61,208 nt of DNA from Hydnum rufescens UP504 (taxonomy: Eukaryota > Basidiomycota > Agaricomycetes > Cantharellales > Hydnaceae), in the NCBI GenBank assembly GCA_014904985.1, contig MU129014.1, positions 1-61,208 of the forward strand. The letters run 5' to 3'. Below are positions 34,816-46,390 of this stretch, one piece after another. The notes beneath the pieces were generated by a model, which made no database searches, had not been told where the DNA came from, and was given only the letters and a program-made list of their open reading frames with translations. The translations under genes were made by a program, and so were the position numbers. Within the stretch, counting starts at the first letter, position 1. Every line of letters begins with the position of its first letter.

Positions 34816-35281
34816 ATGGTTGCCAAAGTTACAAACCTGGAAAACTTGAGTTTGAACCTGAACCTGACCTATGGTCAGGTTCAGGTTTTGCCCTCATGGG
34901 TGATTTCAGGTTTTGGGGCCCCATTTCAGGTTCAGGTTCAAACCTAAACCTCTAGTAGCCTTCACAGTAGATGGAACAAGTGCTTGAATGACTCATGGGC
35001 TAAGTGTTGTTGTTTTTAAGGACTATGATGGCCTAAATACACTTTGCATGAGGTTGTGTGTTTGGTTTTGCTTCAAAGTAATACATTTCTCAACCAAGGA
35101 ACCTGCTTACATAATTATGGATTATGGTCAACACCAGTATTCAGGTCAGATATCCCTCATGTTTGAGGGGGTTCATGATTTCAGGTTCAAACCTGGTTTA
35201 AACCAGAACCTAACTTGTGGTCAGATTCAGGTTTTGCCCAGCTGGGGAAAAATCTGACCTGAACCTGACTTTGGCAACCAT
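34816..35281. mobile_element. 466-bp MITE with ATGGTTGCCAAAGT termini, copy 2
   Basis: Same length and termini as the copy at 18468-18933, in reverse orientation as part of the large inverted repeat. It therefore entered before the duplication. Confidence 0.75.
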
Positions 35282-36723
35282 ACTTGGCTGAGAGAAAGGT
35301 CTGAAGGTCACATAGTGGGGCCCCATTTGGGCCCCAAGTGATGCAGAAAATATGAAAGAGTGTTAAGGGCTCATTCTGGGGCCTTGTTTGGGTGCAATGG
35401 GGCCCCATGTGTGAAATATCTACAGTGAAATCACACAGAGGGTGATATCCAGAGTTCTGAGGTGTCAAACTAAGGAAATGGACATATACATGAAGGAAAG
35501 ACAAAAGAGGAAATACCTAGAGTTCCAAGGTGTCAAACTGAGGGAGATCCTCTGGATCTCTGAGGTGTATATAAGGCATTAGGAGATTAATCTCCAGATG
35601 CCATGAATCATGCTAGCCAAATAAGGAATAGGGGTAAATAAAAAATTGGTGAAACAGGAGATGGAATATCAAATGGAATACCCATCTTGACATTATTCAT
35701 GCTCATTTTCCAATATTTAAATACCAATTTCCCATTGTTCCTATGCCTAGCTAGGGATCAAATAGTGCCAGAGATTTGATACATACCATAGGTAGGAAAT
35801 ATGGTTCACCAGCCTGCTTCTAGCTGATTTGTCTCTTATTACATAAGCAGCTCCATGATAGCTAGTCACAGCAGGACACAAGAATGTATCTTTTTACCTG
35901 CTGTTCACAGTGTGACCTGGATACATGAATACTCCTGTCTACACTGGTCCCTAAGATCTCTCCAATCCCCAAAGGGCCTGAAGCCAATTTCTCTCCATCA
36001 ATTGACTTCCCATGGGACTACCTGTCACCTATAGTTAACAGGCTACAGGATAAAGGCCAATTTTTGATTCCCTCCTTGGGCTGGCAGCCATTGAACTACT
36101 AATTTGGATACTCTTGGATTAACACCAGTGGATAATCTATCCACCCTCTCTCTTCCTTCCTTGCCCAGATTTGGCAGATTAGGTGAGATTTAGTTTGATT
36201 CATTTGTATTTATATTTCTTTGGTGCCCACATTGCAGCATGGCCCAGACAGTAGTTCCCTTTGCCACATAGCTAATTTTGTAAGTGACATAGTCTTATCT
36301 GTTTTAGCCAGCACAGCCACCCCACCCTTAGTTCCTGAGGGCTTCAGAAACCTGATGAAACCTGGTGAAGAGCAAAGAATGCAGAGTCCCAGCCCTGAAG
36401 TGATGAGAAGGCTTGTCCTAGAGACATTGCCTCATCCATCACACAAGATCCATGGATTTGAATTGGCTGAAATTTTTGGGAGATGATGAGGATACTATGT
36501 AGAAATTTTCCACCAATTTTCAACTGAATTGGTGAGGGAGAACTTGCATCCCCCAAAGTGATTGAAAGGTGTTTTATAGAAACCTTCCCCTGTCCATTAC
36601 ACAAGATCTATGCATGGGAATTGGCTGAAATTTTAAGGAGATGATGAAAATAGTATCTGGAAAGTTTTCACAAATTTTCAGCCAAATTGGTGTGGAAATT
36701 GCACATCCCCTAAAGTGACTGGA

Positions 36724-37527
36724 TGTCAGGGTGACACTGCCATTGAAGCCACAAACAGAAAGAAGAAAGAGATTAATTAACCACACACTATCACAGTGGG
36801 AATCCTGAGTATACACCACACAACAAGGGACACACAAGTCTCACACCTATCACAGTGGGAATCCTGAGAGATTGAAACTGGTGATCTCCCAACTGCAAAG
36901 GGCTATAAGTACTACTTCCTGCACACAGCCACCACAGCCACCACAGCCCATCAGTCAGCCTCCACAGCCCATCATCACTAAGCCTCACTAAGCTGACACA
37001 GCCATGTTATGAATCCTGTGTGCACCTCCACATGGCTATGCCCCAACTTCCATATGCATCCCCCTTAGCATATATACTTCCAAGGCAGTGCACACCTGGG
37101 TACTCCATAGGTGTCCAAAGTGTCAAAGGACTGTAATGATGCTGATGGAGTAGGGATTGGGACAGGTGGTGTGGATTCAGGGACTGGGGGTGGAGGAGGG
37201 GGAGGGGGAGGAGGGGGAGTCTGGATTGGCAACTCCATGGACTCACATGGGGAGCAAGGGAATGACAGGTGCTGACAAGGGTGCCAATGCTTCCACTGGT
37301 TGACTACCCAGCCCATAGCCCACTGGCTGAGGTCCAATAGAATGAGAGCAATAATAATAAGAGAAATGCCAATAATGGCAAGGATGACAATAACCCCCTT
37401 ACTGAATGGAGGGAGAGAGGAGATGAGAGCATTTGAAGAAGTAGGCACCATATGATAGGGTCAATGAAGAATGATATTCTGATGGGTAAGTCCTCAGGTG
37501 GAAGCAAATGTCAATTTGATCCTGACA
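36724..37527 (-). mobile_element. Solo LTR of 804 bp, Gypsy-type, with 5-bp target duplication
   Basis: Ends are TGTCAGGAT...ACCCTGACA on the minus strand. CTGGA occurs immediately outside both ends (36719-36723 and 37528-37532). The left arm of the inverted repeat has the single uninterrupted TCCAG at 17024-17028. Two GTGGGAATCCTGAG motifs and a GGCTATAAGTAC TATA-like spot match the LTRs at 22195-22460 and 47884. Solo LTRs arise by recombination between the two LTRs of a full element. Confidence 0.9.
37065..37451 (-). CDS. Open frame inside the solo LTR: membrane segment plus polyproline
   Basis: 128 codons. There is a hydrophobic helix at about residues 19-42 (VIVILAIIGISLIIIALILL), then a Trp-rich patch (WAMGWVVNQWKHWHP), then a run of about 11 prolines with PVPESTPPVP. 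An LTR is not expected to code, so this may be chance, but a transmembrane helix followed by a proline-rich tail in one uninterrupted frame is notable. It could be the end of an envelope-like or accessory frame overlapping the LTR. Function not assignable. Confidence 0.3.
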   Translation of the reverse strand: MVPTSSNALISSLPPFSKGVIVILAIIGISLIIIALILLDLSQWAMGWVVNQWKHWHPCQHLSFPCSPCESMELPIQTPPPPPPPPPPPVPESTPPVPIPTPSASLQSFDTLDTYGVPRCALPWKYIC

Positions 37528-37871
37528 CTGGAAGGCTTGTCATTGAAAGATTGGAGTGTGAATTACACAAGATCTGTGCATGGGAATTGGGAGAAATTTT
37601 GAGGGAATGATGAGAGGGATGGGTAGAATATTTCCACCAATTTTCAGCTGATTCTGTGATGGGGGCATGACATCCTGTAGTGGGGGGCAGGGGGAAAGTA
37701 GAGATAAGGGGGACCCAGAGCCAAAAAAAATAGGTCCTGGGAGGCCCAATTTTTCAAGCTGGATAATGGAGAGTATTACAAGCAACCTCATATAGATTAC
37801 ACCTAGTTAGCTAAGATACACATATAGAGAATATCCTAGCTAACTAGCTACCCAGCATTGATTGCCTCAGG

Positions 37872-37945
37872 TGGTTCATTCCAAGCTCATGCTGGATAGC
37901 TTGTTGATATCAATGGCCAGATCATAGTTGATCAGGACCATGACT
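37872..37945 (-). pseudogene. Short FunK1 catalytic-loop fragment
   Basis: TTGTTGATATCAATGGCCAG and the bases around it match 39253-39325 of the intact kinase (the region after the DYD motif) with few changes. Only about 74 bp are kept. Confidence 0.7.
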
Positions 37946-38721
37946 ATGACACCATCACATGACCTCCCCCCTTTGCCACCATTGTGCCTTCCTTCCTTAG
38001 TATTTCCTATTATGCACATTCTCCCCATTATTCAAACCTATCTTATTATTCAGAACCCTCTTTGATCTCTAGAGATATAAGTAGACACTTCCTGTACTCT
38101 CATTCCTTAGAAGATTGAGAATATATGTTCCTGTGATTGTCTCTTCTCACCAAATTCCTCCTCTCATCTCAAGTCTGATGGAGTAGGTGGTTATTGGCTA
38201 CAGTGTATTAGTGTCACTTGCCCACTTGTGGTTGCAGCCTCTACCCACCCCTGCTCTTCTGGCCTGCTCTAGGGCCACCCCCTTATATATAGCATAGGTA
38301 CTACACATAGTTCCCCCACTGGTTTGTACCTCTGCATTTTTGATCTTTGCACTAGGTTCTTTATTTCACAAAAGTCTCCTTGAGAATTCAGTATCCTCCA
38401 CTTGCTTCTCTGTGTTCTCATCTTCCGCGACATTACGTAATCATTGCTTCACGATCTCCTCGCCAATCATATTAGGGATTTCTCATTCGTACTCGTACCA
38501 CTAATGACCCCTAACAACCTCTGCACTTGCCTTCCACATTTTTCCATGTTCTGACCATATTGCATGTTACAGCAGTCATGACACCCCGCAACATGGTACA
38601 ATCCCTAATACAACATCTTGTCTCATTACAGCAGTACTTTGCTTGTATCCTGAAACCAGCAGGACGGATGACAATATGGCATAAATACAGAATGGAATGA
38701 GCTGAGAGATCTGGGAAAGGT
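37946..38721. other. No gene recognised; 3' flank of the FunK1 gene
   Basis: AT-rich sequence without credible frames. It includes a TTATATATAGC TATA-like spot at about 38282 and probably the 3' UTR of the kinase gene next to 38721. Confidence 0.45.
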
Positions 38722-40926
38722 TCACAAATCGCTAGGTCCAGCCCAAAATCCCAGCCGTGCGCTGTTACAAACGTCATCAAACTCGACGGGGTCTGTGGGG
38801 TTCAACACTTTGAAGAAAGCAATCCACATAGACGTATCATCATAGAAGACTTCCTCCCTGGCGAAGGCAGGTTTGTCAGCCAGCTTTGGTCCAGGGCCAT
38901 GATTGTGTTCAATCCACTTGTACATAGATTTGTCATAGAGCCCCAGGTGTCGGTGCCCCAACGAGAACATTGAGGTCAAAGGCTCGACATATAATCCATC
39001 GAGGTCAGTGAAAGGCGTAGTTGGGGACCACCGAGTCTTATTGAAGAAGGCGCGCTTGCTGACGTCAAGTGCACCATCGGTAATCCAATTCTGCAGCGGT
39101 ACGGAAGTAGAACTAGTGGCGCGAATCTCCTTTCCATCTTGGTGTCGGAAGGTGAACCAGACGAGTACCCAAAACATAGATTCCATGTCATGCCTTGCAT
39201 GATGAGGTATGGGAGTGCCTTCGATCAGATCAATGGCCATGTAATGACGAACACCAGTTCGTTCTAAGCTCCTGGTGGATGGCTTGTTGATATCAATGGC
39301 CAGATCATAATCGATCAGAACGCCGATGATTTGGTCGCCATTGCGGCGAAACATGATGTTATCCATGGTGATGTCACGGTGAACAATGCCCATGACTCGA
39401 TAGAGCCAACGATGACCTAAAGAAACCATTCCTTAGCAATCATCCGGCAAGGTCGTATAACAGGGATATTCACATAAAGCTATATCTCGCATCACGGTCA
39501 TGAGATCATCCGCAGTCCGGATCTCGATCATACGGACCAGCTTCTGGTAGACAGTAACCCTTAGAATACGTGATCCCCTTCCCGAAGAGTCCAATGTGAA
39601 TCCCCGGGCAAGGATACGGCTCCGCGGCTCCCATTCACCAAAGTCCTCCTTCGCCACGAGAACTGGCAGGTGGTCTTTCATACCCGCATATTTCCCATCG
39701 TCGTATTCCATAGCACTCGCGTAAGCTCGCTCCAGGAATTCATATTCTGGCGTCCTAGTTTTCTCTGGCCAGCTAAGTTTGACGACCACGGTACCCTCAT
39801 TAGCCTCCATAACACAAGTACCCCGGCCAACCAAAGAATATTGGCGGGAGCAGCAAACACCGAGAACAAATTCTCGACCTTGGATGGTGATCGTAGCCCC
39901 ACGGAAGGGTTCATCACGATCAAGTGGGTGTTCTGGTGTCGACTGACAGCTGGAACCATGAACGGAGTCGTGGGACTTGATGTCAAGGGAAGGGCCCTTG
40001 TCATCAGTGGAATTAGGGGTCTGTGATTTGCAATGAAAGCTGGGCGATCGCGAAAGGGGCGTCAATTGGGGATAAGTTATTCTCGGATGAAGGCCCCAGC
40101 CTGCTTCGGAGAGGTGTGCAATAGCCATGAGAAATTGGGCCAGAAATATCGGATTCTTTGCAAAATCGACTGCCTCGGACCTCATAGCCCCAACGCGATC
40201 GTAATACCACAGTTCAAGCGCAGACCCCTGGATCATTCCGTGGACAATGTGACTACGATAGGGTCCATGGGAGAAGGATTCGAGTGCGTACGATGCTAAT
40301 TGGAGTGCGTCTCGACTGTTCTGGAAAGTCCAAATCCGCGGGGATTTATTGGGCACATTGTCGCTCGCTGACACTGCAGGCCGGCGTTGGGAGCCCGCGC
40401 TTGCACTTGATTGTGGCAAAGATATTCCGGGCTGAGTAGAGGGAGCATTCCTTGGCGGTGACTTCACCTTGAATTCCAACACCAATTTGATATCAGACCA
40501 GTGCAATGGATTGCTCGAAATATTTTCCGGTTTTGAGGCAAAAACAACGTCTGGGAACCTTGTCGTCTTCGATGAGTTCGCCACGCCATGGTGGTCATGG
40601 CGTCGTGTGAAGATGGTGCATTCTCTGCCATTTTTGTGGGCAATCAATGAAGACATGTAGTTGGCCAAGTCGGTAAAAGGCTTATATCGTTGGTATTCTG
40701 GCTGGTCCAGAGTTAATAGGAAGGCCCCGAAAAGGCGGCGAGTCTCGTCGTGTTGGCATATCTCCTCCAGATTGACATCGGTGCTGGCCTTGAATTCAAA
40801 GACGTCCTGCAGAAAGTCTTCGAAGCTGGTGATGAGGAGATTTTTGATGTCGTGATCAAGGAAAGGGCACAGCTTCAAATGACTGCGATCGCTGGTGGAC
40901 ACATAGCTAGACACATTGTGGCTCAA
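38722..40926 (-). CDS. FunK1-family protein kinase, apparently intact (715 aa)
   Basis: FunK1 is a kinase family expanded in Agaricomycetes, with unknown substrates. Exon 1 (40926-39474) and exon 2 (39416-38722) join across a 57-nt intron (39417-39473, GTGAAT...TTGCTAAG...CTTTAG). The join makes codon 485 and keeps the frame. Kinase landmarks: GRGT loop (about 368-371), VVVKLSW with Lys383, EYEFLE (395-400), catalytic HRDITMDN (Asp499, Asn504), a DYD in place of DFG (520-522), and the family's HDMES-FWVL segment (560-567). The N-terminal half has PD (125-126) and LEFKVK (150-155), which resembles a PD-(D/E)xK nuclease-like core. A Ser/Pro-rich linker (about 157-200) follows. No stops or frameshifts are seen, unlike all other FunK1 traces in the window. 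The start codon is the first ATG of the long exon and is not certain. Confidence 0.88.
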
Positions 40927-42189
40927 GGGCGTGGATGCGGATAAGCTGGACAGCTGGCCCGTGCAATTCGGTGGAGTTGAGGGACGTTCTACTACATCTA
41001 TGCTCGTATCAGCATACAGGGCATGGTCAACTGGATTACAAGCTCCATTGCACCTTTGTGGGTACTAGCTACGGGACCAGACCCAAGATGCTCTCCCTGA
41101 CTCGAGCTGACGAGCCAGTCCTTGTCTGGGATTTGCTGAGGCATGAACTAGATCTTATGGGTGATGCAATGAATACTAAGCTGTTGAGAGATCAAGAACC
41201 GAGTACCTGTATTGTGCCGAGTTGAGGACCCAAAAGAGGGACTCTTGAGTTCGTTCTCGAGTATTCCTGGCCAGGACAGTCAACTCGGATAATCCAGAGA
41301 AAGGATTCAGCCCACAGTAGTGCGTGGTTCGCAATTCGGGTAGATCCACACCCGATTGTCCTCCTAATTTGGAAATCATCGACAAGCACCAATCCCCAAC
41401 TCTAAAGCCGTTGGGGGCGTTGCCGGCCGCTAGTTTGGCCATTTTTGCAAGGTGCCTAACAATGCTTATCAGGTAGGAGTTGTGTGGTCTCATCCAAGAT
41501 TTTCCGTGCGATCATGTGGTGCTCTGTCGAAATTGACTTATCCTGTTGCTCGTCCGATCCAGGATACGCAAAGTTTAGGCGCTTTCAATAATGGCTACCT
41601 CACGGGGGTATTCACGCCTTGACCGTCGCAACTCTTGCCTTACATAGGGATGTTTCTCCCTATCTTGACTCTTGACCCACAGATTCGTGATTAAGTCCTA
41701 TTTCCCAATACTCTTATTATGCTCAGTACCTGCTCGGCCCATGCCGTCTTGCGTCTTCCACCTCTGAGAGCTTCTAGTCTCGTAACCAGACCGTCACAGA
41801 TGGTCTGGTTGAATGGGACCTCCCTTGCGACGCAAAGATGATGGCTTCGTAACCTTCGGTAACATCCCTAACCTTCGGATCAGACGTTCGTACCATTTCT
41901 TTTATGGCTCAGATTCTGTCGCTTTATCACCCCAGCCCAATCCCCGGATACTCCGTCAATCCACTACAGGGGCCATCTTATGTTCTCATCTTAATCGGCT
42001 TGGTGTTGCAGTCGAACTAGGGACAGAACTCGTCGACTTCACACAGGATACTCAAAAGGTGAGGACCAAGAGGAACATAATTCCATTAGCACCTCAGTGT
42101 CTCAGACTCTGACTGGATCTCTCTTGAACCCCTCAGCCCCCACCTCAACTTCAATGCCTTCGAGAGGTTCTGGTTGAAAAAAACGAAAG
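40927..42189. other. No confident gene
   Basis: Open frames at 40935-41225 (plus), 41176-41493 (minus) and 41813-42112 (plus) have no recognisable motif. The first may overlap the 5' flank of the kinase gene. I cannot decide between small exons and chance. Confidence 0.4.
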
Positions 42190-42192
42190 ATA

Positions 42193-43437
42193 TCCGACTT
42201 GAGTGTTGGTGACGCCAATGCTGCGCTGCTTTCCCTCCTCGCGTTCCAGGAACAGCTTGATGAGGAAGATGAGGATCTCCCTGGGGATTTAATCAAAGGA
42301 CTGGCAACCCTTCGCCAGAAGCTTGAAGTTGTTCCTGTGCCCTGTTTTCGATCGTAACGCCCTTCTTGTATTGACCTAACTAATCAGCACACCCCCTTCT
42401 CCAAAGCAGATCCTTTGACTTTAGTCGGACTAGGAGTCAAAACTACACCGCTGCTCCTGCGGAAGGATCTGAAGCCTGAAATCGAAAACTTGGGACTAAG
42501 AATAATGACTCATGGAAAAGAACTTCCTCTCGAGGTCCTTACTGCCCTAATAGAATGGGTCAGGCGTCATGTCTCTGTTGTTGTGACTGAACATGGTCGG
42601 TCTCTACAGTTATTTCTCTAAATTTTCCTTTAGACTGAGGCTGGTTGCCGTATTTTGATAAACCTTGTGTTACTTCGTGTCGTTTCAGCAATTTCGACCG
42701 ACGAGATGGGAATAAATATTATCCCAGAGTTTCCTATCCCGAAGACCACATTTTCAGGCAGTCTATCTACTGGTGGTACAGTCGATCTACTCCTTACAAA
42801 GCTCTCGTCTCGCTACTCCGGTGAGAAGGGAGGCTTTAGTGGTCATTTTGGACTGTTTTGACCCTGGTTTCCAGACTATCTCCTTGATCCAACGTCTGCT
42901 CTGGAAAATCCAGGAGTGATCAATGGGCCAATAACCACAAAATTTTTTGAAGCCGAGCAAGCTAACGTGCGAGCTGCAGTTCCTCAAGCCGTAATGGCAG
43001 TAGCGTCACAATGCGCACGTCATAAGTATGAATCCCTATTGTAACGTGTCAGATTATATTTCTTATCTCTCTGTGTTCAAGAATCCCGGTAATGCGAGGT
43101 TGTACGACAAGTGGTGAATAGTGGATTTTCTTTCTCTACATCGCAAATGATGATGGAAGTGGTAGTGTTGCATCCTCCGACCAATTCATATTGGGTCAGC
43201 AACTAGAAGGATTACCACTGATTCTCGGGCTTTTAACGGACTGGGTATGCGGATTCTTTGACAACGTAACCAATTTCTGACTAGCTGCCCCAGGTCGATC
43301 ATGCTACCGAATATAATCGGCACTTCTTTACATACAGATGAATGTATTCCTTGTCACTGCCGAGCACTACTGGGCGGTCTACCTCTTGTGCGAGATCAAC
43401 TATGACATGAGCGGAATTTTTTCTCCCTTATAGGCTA
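42193..43437 (+). pseudogene. Multi-exon gene of unknown family, decayed
   Basis: The following coding blocks can be read with splice-like boundaries between them. DANAALLSLLAFQEQLDEED (from about 42208) is followed by a likely intron 42354-42409 (GTAACG, CTAAC, AAAGCAG). Next come LVGLGVKTTPLLLRKDL, then EAGCRILINLVLLRVVSA (from about 42635), PEFPIPKTTFSGSLSTGG and LLTKLSSRYS, and an intron 42822-42873 (GTGAGA...TTCCAG). YLLDPTSALENPGVING follows (from about 42876), then an intron 43028-43090, WIFFLYIANDDGSGSVAS (from about 43128), an intron 43247-43294 (GTATGC...CCCCAG) and MNVFLVTAEHYWAVYLLCEI. Breaks: a TAG directly before WIFF where CAG would continue the frame, and phase mismatches near 42410 and 43340. 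I recall similar proteins in Rhizoctonia-type fungi but know no function. Confidence 0.55.
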
Positions 43438-43719
43438 AGCCAAAATGAAGCTCTTTGGCACACATTCACTTACTGGGCAGTCCCTAGTTCTTCGCACAGC
43501 CCACCCTAGAATTTGGGCAGCTTTGGGGGACGGTTAAAACGAAAAATAAAAATGCTGGAATTTCAACGAACATGAGGTAGAATGGTCCGTGTTTTGGCAC
43601 AATGTCACCCGTTCTCATCCGAATTCCGGAAACGAGAAGACTCCGCCCAGGCGCACTGGGCAGAGATGGAGGATATCACAACGGAGGAAAATGTGGAGGT
43701 GCAAGCACAGACCCGGGCA

Positions 43720-44643
43720 TAAAGTGATCCATTTTGTAAAAGAAGAAATACAGACTATTATCGCATTAAACTTCCCATATATCAAGAGAATCTTGGGCTG
43801 GTCTGCCACAAGATCCCTTTCGCGCATATCGACAAGGAGTCCTTCGGGAATCTCCCCATCATCTACCCCTCCCCACTGCGTTCGGATGAATAGCCAGACC
43901 GACCGAGCAAGCTACCAGCAATTTGCAGTCCACAAGTGATATTTCTGTCTCTGCGTCGATACGGCATATGCAGTGAGGATGACATCGACAACGTTTGGAC
44001 GACTATCCACCACTCAAAAATGTGTCACACTGAGGCTTCGTAGCGAGGAGTTCTTTCCGGAGGATCCTGGTTTTGAAGCAATGAAGTACTTTTTTATCGC
44101 ATCGCCACCGAGTGGTTGGCACCAATCCGCCGCTCTGCCTTCGTGCTCTGCATCCTCCTGATCTTTCGCTGCCTGTGGAGAGCCCCCGAAAGACTTGGGG
44201 ACAAGACTAGCAGAAGGTCCCTTGGATGCGTGCCAAGGGTCATTCTCAAACGACATGCGATCAATACGCAAGTACACCACCGAGCGAGGGTCTCGCTCAA
44301 AGACCAACGTTAAACCTTCATGCTTAAATTTGTCAAAACGTTTCCAGTGGAAGATCATAGCAAGCTTGAAGGCAGTGTAGGGAGGACTCTCGTCGTGGGT
44401 TAGATTGACTAGTTGCGTGTACCAGACCCCTAGGGGCCTCTTGGCTAGATTGCCTGGCACTAAGAAGGGCGGAATGGAGTCGTGAGGTGGCGATGGGTCG
44501 GACATCTTGAGGAATGAAAGAAGCTTGGAGAAGAACACCATATTTTTATCCACTCTGCCTCCTGGCTCGCGCGCATGCAGTAACGAGTCACAAGTCAGAG
44601 GAATCGCTGGCCACGACGCATGGTCACTTCGAAAGTTCGTCAT
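43720..44643 (-). pseudogene. Second copy of the coiled-coil gene, truncated
   Basis: Residues from about VDKNMVFFSKLLSFLKMSDP onward match the gene at 26401-27606 closely. A stop follows VTHF at 44014, after which the homologous frame resumes (VDSRPNVVDVILTAY, WGGVDDGEIPEGLL) and ends near 43740. The coiled-coil exon is missing; different sequence takes its place. It sits in the second duplicated block. Confidence 0.8.
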
Positions 44644-46390
44644 TCGGAAGCCGCCGAAAGACCACTCGCGCGGACTCGCCCCTCTCTTGCAATGTCAACC
44701 ATTAGCACCTACTCAGTACCCCACTCTATCTGTCAGCATGATCTCTCGGCGTGGAACATACAATAGTGCTTCACGCATGGCGGATAGTGATCCCAACCCA
44801 GTCGACCCGCGGCTTGCCTCGTACGTGCTCGCACCCTTTGCTTATAGCTATACGACTGACGATTCCAGGTCCAATTTTGTGCCCCTTATATTTACAACTA
44901 TGTAGGTATCATAAAGTTTGAACTAGTCGACTCGGTGGCCCACGGTAGTTTTGCTCCTGATCAGTATCGCAAGCCTTACTGACGAGGCTTAGGTTTCATC
45001 CAGTAATCCGATATCCTTCAGCCACCGTGACACCCCCGGCTCGCTTTCTTCATCCCCATAGTCCGCCGAACCCTTATCGCTCTCACAATCACACCGACGG
45101 TCCCAGGGGCAGTGCCCAGGGACACTTCGCAAGAACATTGCACCAGGTTGCGCTCTCGGTTTGCCCATCGCACACCCTCGCTCGCCCAATCTTCCTAGAC
45201 GACTAGAGTCAACGCGGCGAAACCAGGACTCGTTCTTCAACGGTCGCGAAGCTATCATCGAGTCCCTACAATGAACGAAGAATGGGGAACACCCGTAGCA
45301 TGTCCTAAGCTAAGCACGCGGTTAGGATATCACGTCCCCCACTATTTGGTATTGGTCTGGATACTTGTCGATCTACCTGGTGTGACCATAGTGCGGATTC
45401 GTCACTATTCGTTCCTCATGGATCTGACGTGTTTCGTTAGATCCCAGTGCGCGATCAACCCCATGATATCCAACGTCAGATCCAGGACATCCCTATGTTA
45501 CATATCTTGCGCCAAATCCCGTAATCTTGTGGTTATTGGGCGAATGTACAGCTGGCAGATTCGGATGGGTTGAAAATGGTGATCGAACCGGAAGGCGAGT
45601 ACGTCATGTTCACCGCCGACATATCTTTCCACTCCTAACCGTGACCTCCTGTAGTGTCAAACTTGGCCCCGGCCCCAAACGTCGACCCGATCAGTTGGCG
45701 AGCAACAGCACCCACGCACGGCTTCGCATGACGGTTAGTGATCCTGAGTCAGTCAAACCTCGAATCCTTCGCCCATGGACACCATCACAGTCATCCAATT
45801 CGCCGAATGGTACTAGGCTCCACGCTTCGCCTTTGTATTACGGCCAAGTAGGTCTTGTGAAATCTAAACTTGTGCACTTGATCGTCGTGGTTCACATTCT
45901 GATGAGCCCGGCCGATCAGGCTTGGGGATTTTATACAATGTTCCGATATTCCTCACCCATCGCGACTCTAGCAACTCATTCTCTTCCCCTCTCATCCTCG
46001 GCCCAATCCTTTTCACTCACGAACAATAGCAGCGTCGCCTTGACCTTCGGATAATGATCGATTAGATCTTGTCGAAGAAGATCTAAGGTCAGACGTGATG
46101 TGCGACGTGCGTCTTGGCCCTGAATTATTTGTGCACCTCTAAACCGCTGGGGGGATCAAGGGACAGATATACTTGTAGTAGGTCGGGGTTGTCGGGCATG
46201 TGCAGTATAACATGTATGTACACACCCATGGTGCTGATACTAGACCAATCACCCTACCGTATAACTATCTCTTGTAACTGCAATGACAACCTTCGCTTTC
46301 GAGCGGCAACTCCTATCTCACTAGCCGTTTCTGGCCTTGGCCGTTTCAACATCCCCAATAATTCTCGCTTGAGGTCTGGAATGAAAGCCA
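44644..46390 (+). repeat. Duplicated block, copy 2 (matches 29604-31400)
   Basis: Same order of landmarks as copy 1. The 1.87-kb array insertion is absent at about 44670, making this the empty-site comparison. FunK1 N-terminal relics recur at about 44790-44950 and 45735-45945. Confidence 0.85.

Larger units (their letters stand above)
33490..37695 (-). repeat. Large inverted repeat, right arm
   Basis: Reverse copy of 16858-20290, with the same MITE, GTGTCAAACT modules and 158-bp units. It is interrupted by the solo LTR at 36724-37527. The arms are separated by 13.2 kb of different sequence. Confidence 0.85.
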
